Positions 35,678-48,553 of a DNA stretch of 64,000 bases are shown piece by piece (positions within the stretch are counted from its first letter, which is position 1; every line of letters starts with the position of its first letter). This DNA comes from Paguma larvata (Eukaryota > Chordata > Mammalia > Carnivora > Viverridae). The notes beneath the pieces are model-generated. The model was given only the letters and a program-made list of their open reading frames with translations. It made no database searches and was not told where the DNA came from. The position numbers and the translations under genes were made by a program. The stretch spans positions 16,387,370 through 16,451,369 of the forward strand of contig CM057843.1 in assembly GCA_030068075.1 (NCBI GenBank). Direction: 5' to 3'.

Positions 35678-37370
35678 TGTTCTCGCCCGCCGTCTCTCCT
35701 GCCTGCAGCCACACCTGAAGCTCACCAGCTGCGGATCGCTCTGGTCTGATCCGTCACGTCGGAAAGGCGAATGCTGACGTGTATTATTTCCCCGTCAGCG
35801 TCGCCAGGCCGCAGAAGGGATACTTCACGGAGAGGTCGTCAGACAACACATGCGTTTCAGAATCGCCAGGCCCTCTTCTTCAGGAAGCTCCTTCGCTGGC
35901 CAGGCCGTCCTGACCCACGTCCCCTTTCCCTGAACCCCCAGAGGACTTCTCCCGTGTCCTGATTCCCTCGTTCCACCCAGTGCGTACTGATGGACTGTCC
36001 CGCTGTCCATCTGCGAAGGCTTCTGCGCATCTGGCTAATTTTTCACCCAGATCGTGAGCCTTCTGAGCCTTGTGAAAACAGAACTTCGGGTACTGGGAAC
36101 ATTATGGGTAGTCAACACGTTGTCAATGACCTGAACTGGACAAAGGGATTATTTAATTTTAAACTAATCCAGAAGACACAGGAGACCTTGGCGTTCTTAA
36201 GAACAACCCCTTTTAGTTAGAACAGACCAGGGAAAAGGTTATTACTTGAAAAAAACCCCAAAAACATGTTTAAGACACATTAAGTCTGAAGGACCTCAGA
36301 ACAGGTAAAGACGGCGGATTAAAGGTGTCTGCCTCCCTCTTGTCCGCGAACAAAGAGAACCCACTACAGAGAACTCTGGCTTGCACAGGAGCAGGGACAC
36401 TCCTGCAGAAGAGCGGCCAGAAACAGGACAGCGAGGGAGGACGCACTCCACACGGGAGGCGAAACACAAGACGCGATCGATGTTAATTTTTAAGATCTTC
36501 GCGGCAAGAATTGGTGCACCGGGGGTCGGGTCACGGCTAGAAAGTTACAAAACAGAATGAGGGCTCGAGATCCACAGCTGGCCAAGGGGAAGCTCAAGTG
36601 CGGCGGAAGGAGCCCTGGGAGCAGCAGCCTGGGGTCCTTGGTGTGACCCCACCCCGACCCCCACCCCTTTCCCTTGACAGGACCAGGGATGGGACACGGG
36701 GCCCAAGCGTGGGCAATCCCGTTTCCTCTCGCAAGGCTTCGGAACTGGGACAGGGGACTTGGCTGGGAGACCAGGGGGCTGAGGTGAGGCTACCATTCCA
36801 GTGATGAGTCTGTTTAAGCCGAAGTGGGGTCGGAAGGGCCAACACGCTGAGAGGGAAAAATGAAGCTCCCGTACAGAGAAAAGCAGAGGTGGACGGTGGG
36901 GGAGGAAGCTACGCCGAGACCAAAGTGCCGAGCGGGACCCCCTTCCTGGAAGGCCGGTGGTAAGGAGACTAAGGGAAAAACTAGATGCTGATTCGGCAAA
37001 CGCTCGTCTAAGCAGAAGGGCCACCCGTCCGAGTACTAAGTCAGAAGAAAGGGCCCCAGCGGGGTGGTGGGGTTGGAAGAGGTACGAAAGACACCCCAGG
37101 GAGAGTCTGAGCCCAACACTTGGCTCTCGGGGAGCCGGTCTGTGGTCTTTGAGCTTGGGGACCACAGGTAGACACGGGTCCCAAGGGCCCCGCGCCCCCA
37201 ACAGCTGCCAAAATCGGGTGCCGGATTCCAGCAGCCCTCGTCTTATATTTGGTCCTCTGACACAGAACCGAGGTGCACCTTAGGAAGAACGACTGGGGAC
37301 ATTCACTCCTGTCCCTCTGACCCCTCACCTTGGCCATCCTAAAACTACCAAATCCATTAAAAAAATGTGT

Positions 37371-37579
37371 TTTTTTTATGTTTATTCATTTTTTAAGAGA
37401 CAGAGACAAGAATGCAAGCAGGGGAGGGGCAGAGAGAGAGGGAGACACAGAATCCGAAGCAGAGTCCAGGCTCCGAGCCGGCAGCACAGAGCCCGACGCA
37501 GGGCTCGAACCCACGCACCGTGAGATCATGTCCTGGGCTGAAGTAGAACGTTTAACCGACTGAGCCGCCCAGGCGCCCC
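37371..37579 (-). mobile_element. Felid tRNA-Lys SINE
   Basis: The head complement is GCCGCCCAGGCGCCCC, ending at 37579, and the tail complement begins after a T8 run. The body matches the long subfamily. Confidence 0.93.
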
Positions 37580-39437
37580 CAAGTTCATTTTATCCAATGA
37601 GCACCGATGCTGCAGGTGGCCAGGGATCTCCGGTGCATGGCAGGGGGTCAAGGGCGCTGGACCCCTGGGATCTGAAAGGGGTGGAAGGAAGGGAGGTGCC
37701 GGCGAGGATGGAAACACGGCAGGGCGACAGGAGGCCCAGAGGTATCGCGCTTCTTCATCGGGCCTGTGACAAGTTCCCCAGCGACACGCGGAGCCAGACT
37801 GACCAGAGCTGTGGGTCCGTCAGGCTGCGACGCGGCTGTGCTGACACTCGGCCTCAGGGGAACAGACGCATTGGGGTTGGCTCCAAGTCAGGAGGGCTAA
37901 ACTCTGGTGAGGCGCCAGGCTCAGAGGCTAAAACAGCGCCACTCCGACCCTGCGGAGCATTCTCTGCAGACCTCTTCCGATGCAAATGGAGACGGTCCGG
38001 CTCTTCGGCCAAAGGCACCAGGACTCTGGAGTCCGGCCCGCGTGCATCTGGGATGCTTCCTAAGAGATGTGAGGTGCCACGTGCTCCAATCATCAGGTGC
38101 CCCCCCCCCAAGCCATTAAAGACGCTGATAAATAATTCTACCGTGAAGGCTCCAGGGCTAAAGTAAAAAGCAGAAAGCCAAGGGGTCAAATGTTTCCACA
38201 GGAATTACATTTGGTAAACAGAAGGTACAATGGGATGTTTCCATTAACCACCTGCAATTATCGTTATGGCCACCGCGTTCTCTCCAACAATCAGAATCAT
38301 CACTTCTCGTGTGCCTACGAGAGTTAGGACGAATTTAAACATGTCATCTTACTGTTAAAAAAAAAAAATCCTTTTCCTTTCCACTCGCGAGGAAAACAAG
38401 AAAGCAGCATTTTTCTGACAGTTGATGAGGAAGACAGTCTTTCTTTCGTTAACGGTAGGTGAATGTCTTAGATCTACAGAACTGTCACTTTATGGAGGCA
38501 ACAGAGAGATATTAAGAAGTACTGTCATCTGTATTCTCCTTGGGAAAATGAAGTAACTAATAATGTAATTTCATAGATTTTTATCCTCATTAAATGGTAT
38601 TTTAGTTCTAAGGATTTTTGCCTTGATTCTCAACGAAATTGCATGAAATTTTTCTGATGCCTAAAACGTAAAGGGGGTGTTTATAGTTTCAAGGGCTATT
38701 TTGAAAACAATTATCTTCCTATTCCTTGTTGATTACATACATTCAGTGTCATTTCTCCATCACCGGAAACAATACAGACAAAGCTGCAGCAGCCACTCAG
38801 GAAACACAAGGCAAGCAGCGCGGAGGCTGGAAACCAACGTGCACTTTCGCTGCCTTGAAACACAGTGGAGTTGGGAGTTCATTTACTTTCTGTGGATCGG
38901 CCCGAAGGTGAAAACACAGCAGACTCACAGCTGAAACCCTTCGAAACCCTCTGCCGTGGTCCATGAAGGGCATGCGAGCTTAGGCACGTACGGTTCGGGG
39001 AAACGACGGCCACGTCCACTAAACTACGAGAATCCTGAGTTACATCCGAAGAGGGAACAGAGGGAAGGTCTGTATTTAGATGGCGGGGCGTTCGTACCAT
39101 TCCGCCCTTATGACTCCCGGTGGAGGAAGAGACGGGGAGTCCCGAAGGGGCCCGTCTGCCTGCAGGGTCCACTCTGCTCTGTCCAGACGTCCGCACTGGC
39201 ACCCAGACTGCACGGTCACGTATCTCGGCCGTGGTGGTTGTGAGCGCTCGACTGGACGGCGGGGCTGCTGCTTTGGGGGTTCGGGGCTAACGTCTGCTTT
39301 GCTACACTACCTCTTCCTGACGAATTACGTGCTACCTGTACGAAGACCGCGGAGTGTAAGAAAGGTGGAGACACGTGTAGCCAGTGGAGACCCTCCTTAA
39401 GGGAGGTCCTGAGAAAACTCGAGGAGACAGGCGGAGA

Positions 39438-39544
39438 GGAGCGGGAGGCGGAAGGAGCGGGAGGCGGAAGGAGCGGGAGGCGGAAGGAGCGGGAGGCGGA
39501 AGGAGCGGGAGGCGGAAGGAGCGGGAGGCGGAAGGAGCGGGAGG
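39438..39544. repeat. Minisatellite, 16-bp unit x 6.7
   Basis: Six perfect copies of GGAGCGGGAGGCGGAA (39438-39533) are followed by an 11-base partial copy. The plus strand is almost purely purine and G-rich. Confidence 0.98.
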
Positions 39545-39859
39545 TGCGCGGGCAGGGTGGCAGGGATCGGCAGGGTTTTTCCCGTGATCCACAGCAAGGG
39601 GGAACGGCTTTGAAAGGGGTCACAACTCAAGTGAACTTGCAGGCGGTGGAGGCCAATCTGCGTTCTGGACTGCCCTCCAAGGTGACCGCCCGGGTCTAAG
39701 CCGTCCTCAGCTCACCGTGGGCGGGTACCAGGCCTCCGCTGGCCCTCGTGATGCTACGGTACATTCTGAAGACTTCCCTTAAACACATCACCGTGATCAC
39801 AGCGATCCCGTACTTAGACTCGCCTGTGGCTCTCCGCGGCACACTGCGTCTAAGTCACT

Positions 39860-40130
39860 TGTGACCTCACCTCCTCCCACGCTGCCCCTCCTGGTCCCCC
39901 GCGGCCCCGTTCCCTTCCCTGGGCCAGGCACACCCTGCCTGCCCGGGCTTTGCACCTGCTTTCCCTCTGCCCACGCTTCCCCCCTCCCCTGCATCCTCAC
40001 CCTCCGGGTCTTAGCGCAAACGCCACTTCCTCCAGGGCAGCGTCTCTGTACCTCTGTCTCGAGCGGTCCCCCCACCAATCGCTCTGTATTCTGTTTATTT
40101 TCTCTGGACAACTGATGGCCATCTAGAATG
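39860..40130. mobile_element. L2-like fragment
   Basis: Phrases such as GGGCTTTGCACCTGCTTTCC, CTCTGCCCACGC and CGCCACTTCCTCCAGGGCAG, then TCTGTTTATTTTCTCTGGAC, follow a common decayed L2 pattern. Confidence 0.55.
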
Positions 40131-40479
40131 ACCTTTGAAACTTTACTTGGTTCACTGGTTTACTTTGTACCTCCCCCACAGGACAGCAAGGAGGGCCAGA
40201 GCTGGGTCGCGTCAGCCATGCCCCGGCACTTGACGGGAGCCGAACACCCGGAAATAACTCGGCACATGGTTGTTGAGAAAGGAGGAGCCACCGCAGTGAC
40301 GACCGCACTGCCACTCCCTGCTGCAGAAGAAGGGTCGCGTCACGCGCCTGCCGGGTGGGGCAGACAGAGAGGCTGGGTTCTGAGTCCAGGAAGACTGACC
40401 CCCAACTCTCACGCTCCGCAATCGACATCAATGTGGTCTCCGGGGAAAACCAAGGTCCTGAGAACCCACTCGTTTTGCA

Positions 40480-40693
40480 CACAGCAAAGTTCACACGTTT
40501 CGGGCGTACGGTTAGTTCTGAGTTCTGAAAAAGGTACACAATGGTGTGAGCACCACCATAATCGAGGTACAGACGACTTCTGGGGCGCCTGGGAGGCTCA
40601 CTTGGCGAAGCGTCCGACTCAGGTCAGGATCTGACGGTCGTGACGTCGAGACCGGGGTTGGGCTCTCAGGTGGGCGTGGAGCTGCTTAAGATC

Positions 40694-40728
<35 letters not shown>

Positions 40729-41790
40729 CTGCCCCTTTCCCTCACTCTCTCTCTCAAATAAATAAATAAATAAATAAATAAGGAATATTTCTGTCACCTC
40801 GCAAAGTTCCTTCAGGCTCCTCTGTACTCCGTTCCCTCCTTTTCCCCCAATTCCTGGTAGCCATTGATCTCGTTTCTGTCCCGAGGGTTCTGGCCTCCAA
40901 AGGGTCACATGCATGGATTGCACCCTACTTACCCCACCGTACGTACCCTTTTGTATCTGTCTGCTCTCACTCACGATGCTTTTGAAATGTATCCGTGTGT
41001 ATATCCATGTATTCTATGCGTATATACTCAGCGGCTGAAGGACATTTGGGTGGTTTTCAGTAATAATGACTGCACCTTATAAATATTCATATACAGATCT
41101 TTGTCTGGACGTATGTTTCCAGAGACACATAGGACTGGGGTTATGTGGTCAATCTTGTTTGACTGACTTCATAGGAATCTGCCAAACTGTTTTTACAAAA
41201 GTAAAGGCACCGCGTTGTATCCAGGCCAGCCTAGAGAGTTCGGGTCGTCCCCCGTCCTTGCCGGCATCTGGCGTTGTTGCTTTAGAAATGTTAACTGTTT
41301 TAATAGGTGTGCGGTGCCGTCTCACTGCGGTTTTAGGTTTTAATTTGCATTTCCCCAAATGACTAGTGATACTGAAAACCTTTTCATGTGTTTATCTGAC
41401 ACGCATATTTCCTCTTTAGCGAAATGTCTGTTTCAATATTTTGTCCAGTTTTCGGCCGAGTTATTTTCTTGTTATTGGGCTTGAGGGATTCTGGATGCGC
41501 TCTGGCCACCAGTCCTTCATGAGCTCCGTGCTTTGCAAATATTTTCTCCCACTCTTTGGCCGGTCTGGTTGTTTTCAGGAGTGTTTCTGGGAGAGCAGAA
41601 ATTTTTATTTTGAAGTCTCATTAACCGATGGCTTCATTTATGGTTTGTGCTTTTTGTTTTGTTGCTTTGGTGTGTTTTCCATAAGCATTCTGTGCCTCGT
41701 TCCCTGCAGCCGGATTCTGGGTGCTGACCTTGCATCCTGTGTCCTCACTATATCCACGTACTGGGTCTAGTAGATTCGTTTGAATTTTCT
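40480..41790 (-). mobile_element. Old L1 (L1M-like) 3' fragment, interrupted by a SINE
   Basis: The plus strand is antisense L1. Typical phrases are AATTTGCATTTCCCCAAATG, CTTTTCATGTGTTTATCTG and CAAATATTTTCTCCCACTCT. The 3'UTR part begins near 40490, and a felid SINE splits it at 40582-40782. Confidence 0.85.
40582..40782 (+). mobile_element. Felid tRNA-Lys SINE inserted in an antisense L1
   Basis: The head is GGGGCGCCTGGGAGGCTCAC, with a (CT)n run at 40703-40727 and an (AAAT)n tail. It interrupts the L1M fragment that continues at 40783. Confidence 0.92.
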
Positions 41791-42704
41791 GGGCAAACCA
41801 TCCCACGGTCTGTGAATAAACAATTCATTTCTTCTTCCCCAATACACAGGGCTGTTCTTCTTCTTGTCCTGCGCTGCCTAAGAGCCCCCGAAACCACAGG
41901 GACCGCGGTCCAATCCCTCCAGCATAGCCGGGTCGCAATGGTGGGGCAGGCGTGCTTTCTCAGCCTCCTCCCCGGCTTTGCTTCCTTACTACACTCCTTC
42001 AACTCCTGCCCTCCGAGTCTGGCTGAGTCAGTTATGTTTATCCTTAAACGCGTGTTCTGCCCTCCTCAGCCACCACGATGGCTACTCATCCCCTTGACGC
42101 TGGAAGCCATGTCCTCCTGTCTCAGAGTCTTCGCTTCTGTATCTGCCCCCCCCTTGGGAGATCATTTCTACTTCCCTAACTCCTGTCCATCTGTCCGTCC
42201 ATCCACCCCTGGTGAGGCATCAGCGGTCGGCCAGCTGTGATGGCCAGAACGCGTGCTCCGTGACGGGAGGGATTGCTATCTGCTTCATTCCGCCGAGCAA
42301 ACACACGAGGCACTCAGAAAACTGCTTTATCTAAAGGATCTTGGGGACTGGAGATAAGCAGATGGAACACTCCATCTTTGTGCCGGAAGAACGCACAACG
42401 TGATGGAGAAAGAGACACAGGAAAGGGTTTGCAGATGCTGCGTGGGGCTAGGACGGGGGCGTGCACGAAGAACAGGGCAAGCCCCAGGACAAACACCTAA
42501 CCCCGCCTGCCCCACTGGACTACGAGGGGAGCTGCCCCTTCCAGAGGAAGGAGAGCTTGGCACCAGACCTGCCCAGGCAAGGCAAGGGCAAGGTCGGCAC
42601 ACCCGGCGAGAGGGGAGGAAGCACGGCGCTTCGGTGAGAACACCGGCCGTTCCATCCGGTCCCAACGTAACACAAAGGGATGAATGAGAAACGCTGAGCA
42701 TTGC

Positions 42705-42912
42705 GGCGCCTGGGCGGCTCAGTCGGTTATGCATCCGACCCCTGGTTTTGGCTCAGGTCATGGTCTCACGGTTCTGAGTTTGAGCTTGGTGTCGGGCTCC
42801 GTGCTGACAGTGCAGAGTCTGCTTGGGATTCTCTCTCTCCCTCTCTCTCTGTCCCTCCTCCTCTTGTTCTCTCTCTCTCTCAAAATAAATAAAAAAACAT
42901 TACAAAAAGAAG
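42705..42912 (+). mobile_element. Felid tRNA-Lys SINE
   Basis: The head is GGCGCCTGGGCGGCTCAGTC, followed by the short-subfamily body and a CAAAATAAATAAAAAAACATT tail. Confidence 0.92.
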
Positions 42913-44087
42913 AAAAGTGAGCACAGTCGGAGGAGGAGGCTGGACGGACCAGGAAGGGTCGGACCCTGAAAGGCCTCACATGTAAGACATAGTAAAGCAC
43001 GGAAAACAAACGTTGCTCCTTAAATATATCTAGAGGACCCCCAAGGGTTTTAAGCCAGACGCCAATGTGATCCTGTAAGGAAAGCTTGGGGAAGACAGAC
43101 GGAAAGAGGGCTGAGAACGGGCCGGGAGAGCAGCTGGGGTGGTTCTATGAAGCCGGGCAAGCTGGGGGTGCTCTGTCGCCTGAGTGGGGGGCGAGAGGGC
43201 ACATTCCAGGGTGACTTAGGGGGCTGGCCAGACACGGCCTCTCCCACGACCGGGTGAGGGGGACCGGACGGGTGCCCGACTTTGGAATGCTGGTTAACAC
43301 AGACGTGGGGGAGGGGAGCGATGGGCTGGGATATATACCTGAGGAATCTGAGACTCCCACAGAGGACCCCAAGAGAGATTTTCGCAGGCCTTGGCTCAGA
43401 AGAGCGGTCTGGGCTGGAGGTACAGACGGGGCAGAGCGTGGTGTCTGCAGGGAGGGCAGGATGAGGAGGCCAGTGGCCACCAGCAAAGGAGTGCTCAGAG
43501 GAGGACGGAACGGAGGGAACTTGGAAAAGGACAGACGGGCTCAGCTCCTCCTCATCCTCCGGTTCTCAGCCGCGAGACCTCGAGCCTCCGCCAAGTCACC
43601 CTGGACGTCCTCGCGTCTCAGCCAAGTCGCCCTGGAGCTCTGCGGCCTGGGTCAGGTGCTCCTCTTTGGGCTCCCGCATCACCCGGCATGTCCCTCCTGC
43701 AGCGGTCACCGCTACACCTCCGGGGTCCCGCGCGGTACCCAGCTGGCAGGTGCACTCCGCGTTACATTTGTGGACTGCACCCTGAGAGCGCTCAGTGTGC
43801 TTACACACGTGAGCTGCCGGCTTCTCGACGTGGTCCTAAGAGGATGGAGAGTAGGTCATCCACCTTGTAGTAACCCTGGCCACCAGCCCAGTCCTCTACA
43901 GGGACAACATTCCCCATCGACCTGTTCTGGCGCCGGCAGAGGAAGGAAGGACTCGGTAACACGCCAGGGGTGGTCCTATCAACGTGACCCTGATAATTGG
44001 AACACACATAACATCCACTTTCTGAGCTGTCTGACTTTCCAAGTGTTTTGCTTCTATCTCCCTATCTAGAAACTAACCTAAATTTTT

Positions 44088-44298
44088 TTTTTAAGTTTAT
44101 TTTGAGAGAGAGACAGAGAGAGAGAGCGAGTGAGTGGCCAGGGGGAGGGGGCAGCAGAGAGAGAGGGGAGAGAGAGAGAATCCCAAGCAGGCTCCTTGGG
44201 GTCAGTGCAGAGCCTGACGCAGGCACAAACTGTGAGATCAAGACCCAAGCTGAAATCAAGAGTCAGATACTTAAGTGACTGAGCCGCCCGGGCGCCCC
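44088..44298 (-). mobile_element. Felid tRNA-Lys SINE
   Basis: The head complement is CCGCCCGGGCGCCCC, ending at 44298. The flanks CCTAAATTTTTTTT and TCTAAATTTCTTTT are the duplication. A small deletion in the B-box region shortens the tRNA part. Confidence 0.92.
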
Positions 44299-44499
44299 TC
44301 TAAATTTCTTTTTTGTTATTGCCTGGAAGTATGAAATTTTTGTATTTTAAAGCAAATTTTGAAAACAGGTGAAAGTTCTACAAGTGACTACTCATTGTTC
44401 TAGAGTTTTAAACCTTCTCCCCGACAACGCGCATGTATTTGCAGGATTTTGGTGACCTTCTGGTTACCTGCACCACAGCGGCGGGAGATGAACGGGGTT

Positions 44500-44575
44500 G
44501 GAATTACGGTCCCTCCCTGAGAGGCGAGGTTAATTCAGCGACTTGCCCAAGCTTAGAGTCCAGTAGCTAACATTT
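44500..44575 (-). mobile_element. MIR fragment (tentative)
   Basis: GAGGTTAATTCAGCGACTTG and CCCAAGCTTAGAGTCCAGTA resemble the MIR core in antisense. Confidence 0.5.
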
Positions 44576-45013
44576 TTCACTGGACTCTGGTTATCAGATG
44601 AAGAGTATCAGAAGACTGAGGGGGTTTCTACTATGGAGATTTTTAAAAATTTGCTAGTTAACTTTCTCCAGCTGCCAGCGTAAAACCTGGATCACACGGA
44701 ATCTGACTTTCTGATGACGAGGCAAAGTTCCCTGACATTTCCCTTCACTGAGGGACTTTGAGCTTGCGGGTTCGACTCCTGAAGTGCGCTGACTGGCCCT
44801 TCACTGTGCATTCCTGCGGACGCGCGTGTCACGTGTGACATGATTTCTACACTGTGCTCTCAGCCAGAGAATCAAAAGGGAGCTCTAAGCCAACACCTTC
44901 CTGATAACAGTCGCTCAGAACCATGACCATGCCATTTTTGCCAGAAATGTCCAAACGAGTCAGTTGGTCTTATACACCTCCAGTTTTGAGCAAATGTAGA
45001 CACTGTCATTGTT

Positions 45014-45220
45014 TTTTAAAGTTTATTTATTTTGAGAGACAGAGACAGCACGAGTGGCGGAGGAGCAGAGAGAGAGAGAGAGAGAGAGAGTATCCCAAGC
45101 AGGTTCCACACTGTCGGCACAGAGCCTGACTAGGGGCTCGAACTCACAAAACCGTGAGATCATAACCTGAGCTGAAACCAAGAGTCAGACGCCTAACCGA
45201 CCGAGCCCCCCTGGCTCCCC
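45014..45220 (-). mobile_element. Felid tRNA-Lys SINE, old copy
   Basis: The head complement is mutated to CCCCCCTGGCTCCCC, ending at 45220, and a GA dinucleotide run lies at about 45070-45090. Confidence 0.9.
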
Positions 45221-46318
45221 AACATCGAGGGTCCTTTTGAAAAAGCTAAAGAGGTCTGTATCGCAGTGTGGACCTGCACTCTGACTCAGATACGACATAC
45301 TTCCCATTTATGTGCGTTTTGTTTTCTTCCTACAAACTGGAATTTGCAGGAAATAGGCTCAAAAAGGAGGAAATTCTGTGAACCTCGCAGTCATCACCAC
45401 CAGCCCTTTCTATTGGGTGGCGTAGTTATCACCCAGCCTGGACATTATTGAGAGTGGGACACCATCGACAATCCTGGCGTGAACCAGGACTGTCCCGGGC
45501 GAACTGGGACCAAGAGCCACTGGACGGCCCGTCCCCTTTCTGGCATGTTCCCCACGCCGCCTGACGCACACACGATCCCTTTCACGGGCTCAGCCTAACC
45601 CCTGGAGCAAGCAGACGTGCCAGAGAAGCTCCTTCGGGCAGGAAGCAGCTTCCTCCCTCCCGCCTGCTTCAAGAAGATTCGCTCTAAGAGGTTCTCGGCA
45701 GGAGCTGTTCTTTGGTGTTGATTCTCTGGCCTGCAACCGGGAGATGCCTTAGAAATAGATTTGCTTCCTCCACGGAAGTCACGGAGGACATTCTTCTAAT
45801 ATCATCACCAAGTGTCGCTTTGATTTTTTTAAGAACGGAGAGGCAGAAGTTTGGTCTCCCTAGAGTGGTGCTGCCTTCTCATGGACAAAGAGGTTTTAGA
45901 GACGGTTACATGGAGCTGTTAGGAACTCGGGGCGGGGAGGCAGACGGGCCAGGACAAATTTTGGTTCTGCCAGTTATTGATAACACTTGGGTCCTTTAGT
46001 TCTCTCCCCTGCGTACCGGGGGCATTCAACAGCGTCCCAGCGCGTGGTGCTGTAGGGAGAACTGAATACTGCACGCAATGCTGACCATTACGATGGATCT
46101 GTGACTTCACCAGGAAGTGCAGGATGAAGTTTGCGGGTCAACCTTATTAACCACGGTGAACTTGAGAAGCGTTCCTTGTTCTTACCATTTATCACAGGTT
46201 CTATTTTCTGTAACCCTGACTTTCTTTATGCATTTCTCTGTTTTAATAAGATATAGTCTCGCGATACCTCTAATCCTTTCTGGAATACAGAATAAACAAG
46301 CAAAAGAGCCCTATCTTT

Positions 46319-46523
46319 GGGGCACGTGGGTGGTTCAGTCGGTTGGGAGGCTGACTCTTCATTCTGGCCCAGGTCATGATCTCGTAGTTCATGGGTTCGA
46401 GCCCCACATTGGGCTCTATGCTGACAGTGTGGAGCTTGCTTGGAATTCAATCTCCCTCCCTCTCTGCCTCTCCCCTGCTCTTTCTCTCTCTCTCAAAATA
46501 AATAAACATTAAAAAAAAAAAAA
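46319..46523 (+). mobile_element. Felid tRNA-Lys SINE
   Basis: The head is GGGGCACGTGGGTGGTTCAG, the tail AAAATAAATAAACATT plus A13. It is diverged in the anticodon-arm region. Confidence 0.92.
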
Positions 46524-46848
46524 GCACCATCATCTATGTCAGTTCTAGAAGGCATTCAGTGCCCACCCAGCCAGCCACATTTTTCTAAACCAGAAAGCTT
46601 AAAAACAGAAAGACAACAGAAAATTTAGAGCATGGCCGCCATGTGTATGCACGAATGCACGGACGGGTCCACCCAGTATTTCCCAGGTTCTCAAAATAAA
46701 ACAAAAAAAATAATAAAACAACTAGTCTAGGCATATGTTTCTTTCCTTAATTATATTCCTTTAACCTCTTAGAATATAATTTTATTCACTTCAGTAAAAA
46801 TTTTTAAAACTAAATTGCAATCACTTCAAAAAATTAATGCCATACATA

Positions 46849-46940
46849 GGGCACCTGGGTGGCTCAGTCGGTTGAGCCTCTGACTTTGGCTCAGGTCATG
46901 ATCTCATGGTTGGTGAGTTTGAACCTCGCATCAGGCTCCG
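46849..46940 (+). mobile_element. Felid tRNA-Lys SINE, 3'-truncated
   Basis: Only the tRNA-like head is present, from GGGCACCTGGGTGGCTCAG to GCATCAGGCTCCG. The CT-rich region and A-tail are absent and unique sequence follows directly at about 46941. Confidence 0.9.
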
Positions 46941-47875
46941 AGCAAAGGCAGAAACAGTTGTCGTCGGCAAACGGCAAAAGGAAAGGATTTCCTTCCCAGA
47001 CTTACCACGCCTACTGCTGCCCACCAATAATGACGGGAACTTACACTTCGCACGCTGAACTGCAGTCTGTGACGCTGGACAGATTCGACAAGGCACATCC
47101 CAGTCAAATGGGACGGTAAATTCCAAATCAAGAATTTCAAAATACACCGGCTGGGCTTTGCACCTAAGTGCCCGAGAGCCATCGTGGATGTCAGAACCAC
47201 CAAGGCTGAGACAAACGCTCCTGGATGGTCTGTGAGACTGTACCCCACCGCCAGCCACTTGGAAAACCTCTGGGTCGTAGATAACGATTCACTAAGTTAT
47301 CATCAAGACTAACTGGCAAGAGCTCAAGTCTGCAGTTTTAAAGCCACGACTCTCGGGGCACGATTCCTGCCGATTTAATAAAATACATCCTAGCTCCGAA
47401 TGTAAGCTTGAGTGTCTTTTTCCAGGCCTACAAATTGCCCTTTTGGAGGCTACGTTAGGTAGCAATTAAGGTTTATTATCATCAAGGGGATTCTTCCCCG
47501 GTCATCTTGCAAAAAAAAAAGATGAAGTTACAAGTTTAACAAGACTAATAACTAGACGACAGCTTGTCTCTCTTAAAGGACGGGCACTGCCGAGGCCAAC
47601 TACCACGCCCCCACTCTGGATGCAGGAGAAAAGGACCACGCTGGGCAAAGTAAGAGGAGACACCAGTAGAATGGCAGGCCTTTATCTGATCACCATCAGG
47701 TGCCTACTGGCTACTTCCTGGGCTTGTCTCGAGGATGCCTTGCTTCCAGAGGGTACGACTTCACTGAGGAAAGGAGCGAGAACTTACGTGTGATCTGACC
47801 AGTAGCACGAATAGCTTCTGGTCTTTGCAATGGCCTACAGAGCTTACATTTGCTCTTGTAAAACAACTTCACTCA

Positions 47876-48090
47876 GGGGCACCTGCGGGGCTTAATCGGT
47901 TAAGCATCCGACTCGATTTCAGCTCAGGTCATGATCTCATGGTTCGCGGAGTCTGGGCCCTGCATTGGGCTGTGCGCTGACAGCACGGAGCCTGCTTGGG
48001 ATTCTCCCTCTCTGCCCCTCCCCCACTCATGTCTCCACACACACACATTCTCTCTCCCCCTCTTCAAATAAAACAATTTTTAAAAGCCTA
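47876..48090 (+). mobile_element. Felid tRNA-Lys SINE (first of three in a row)
   Basis: The duplications AAACAACTTCACTCA (47861) and AGACAACTTTGCTCA (48093) flank a diverged copy with a short tail (TTCAAATAAAACAATTTTTA). Confidence 0.92.
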
Positions 48091-48123
48091 TAAGACAACT
48101 TTGCTCAAATAAAAGTACTTCTG

Positions 48124-48334
48124 GGGCACCTGGGTGGTTCAGTCAGTTAAAAGCATCCAACTTCAGCTCAGGTCATGATCTCACGGCTTGTGAGTTCAAG
48201 TCCTGCGTCGGGCTCTGTGCTGACGGCTCAGAGCCCGGAGCCTGCTTCGGATTCTGTGTCTCCCTCTCTCTCTGCCCCTCCCCTGCTCACATGCTGTCTC
48301 TCTCAAAACTAAATAAACATTAAGAATAAGAATT
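48124..48334 (+). mobile_element. Felid tRNA-Lys SINE (second of three), 5' part
   Basis: A long-subfamily copy whose A-rich tail was split by the next SINE; the tail resumes at 48554-48568. AATAAAAGTACTTCTG at 48108 and 48569 is its duplication. Confidence 0.93.
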
Positions 48335-48553
48335 GGGGCGCCTGGGTGGCTCAGTCGGTTAAACGGCCAACTTCAGCTCAGGTCATGATCTCACGGTCTG
48401 TGGGTTCAAGCCCTGTGTCAGGCTCTGTGCTGACGGCTCAGAGCCTGGAGCCTGCTTCAGATTCTGTGTCTTCCTCTCTCTCTGCCCTTCCCCTGCTCAC
48501 ATTCTGTCTCTATGTCTCTCAAAAATAAATAAACATTAAAAAAATAAAAAAAA
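48335..48553 (+). mobile_element. Felid tRNA-Lys SINE nested in a SINE tail
   Basis: A near-consensus young copy. AAGAATAAGAAT occurs on both sides (48322 and 48554), so it entered the tail of the copy at 48124. Confidence 0.95.

Noticed and set aside
41720..41750. TTGCATCCTGTG motif resembling part of COX10 exon 4
   Set aside because: It lies inside an old L1 fragment within intron 5, on the wrong side of exon 5, and the surrounding sequence does not match COX10.
43254..44069. 271-codon plus-strand open frame
   Set aside because: The composition is Arg/Gly/Ser/Pro-rich and no domain is recognisable. It lies in intron 5 antisense to the gene and overlaps other equally long frames, so it looks like chance.
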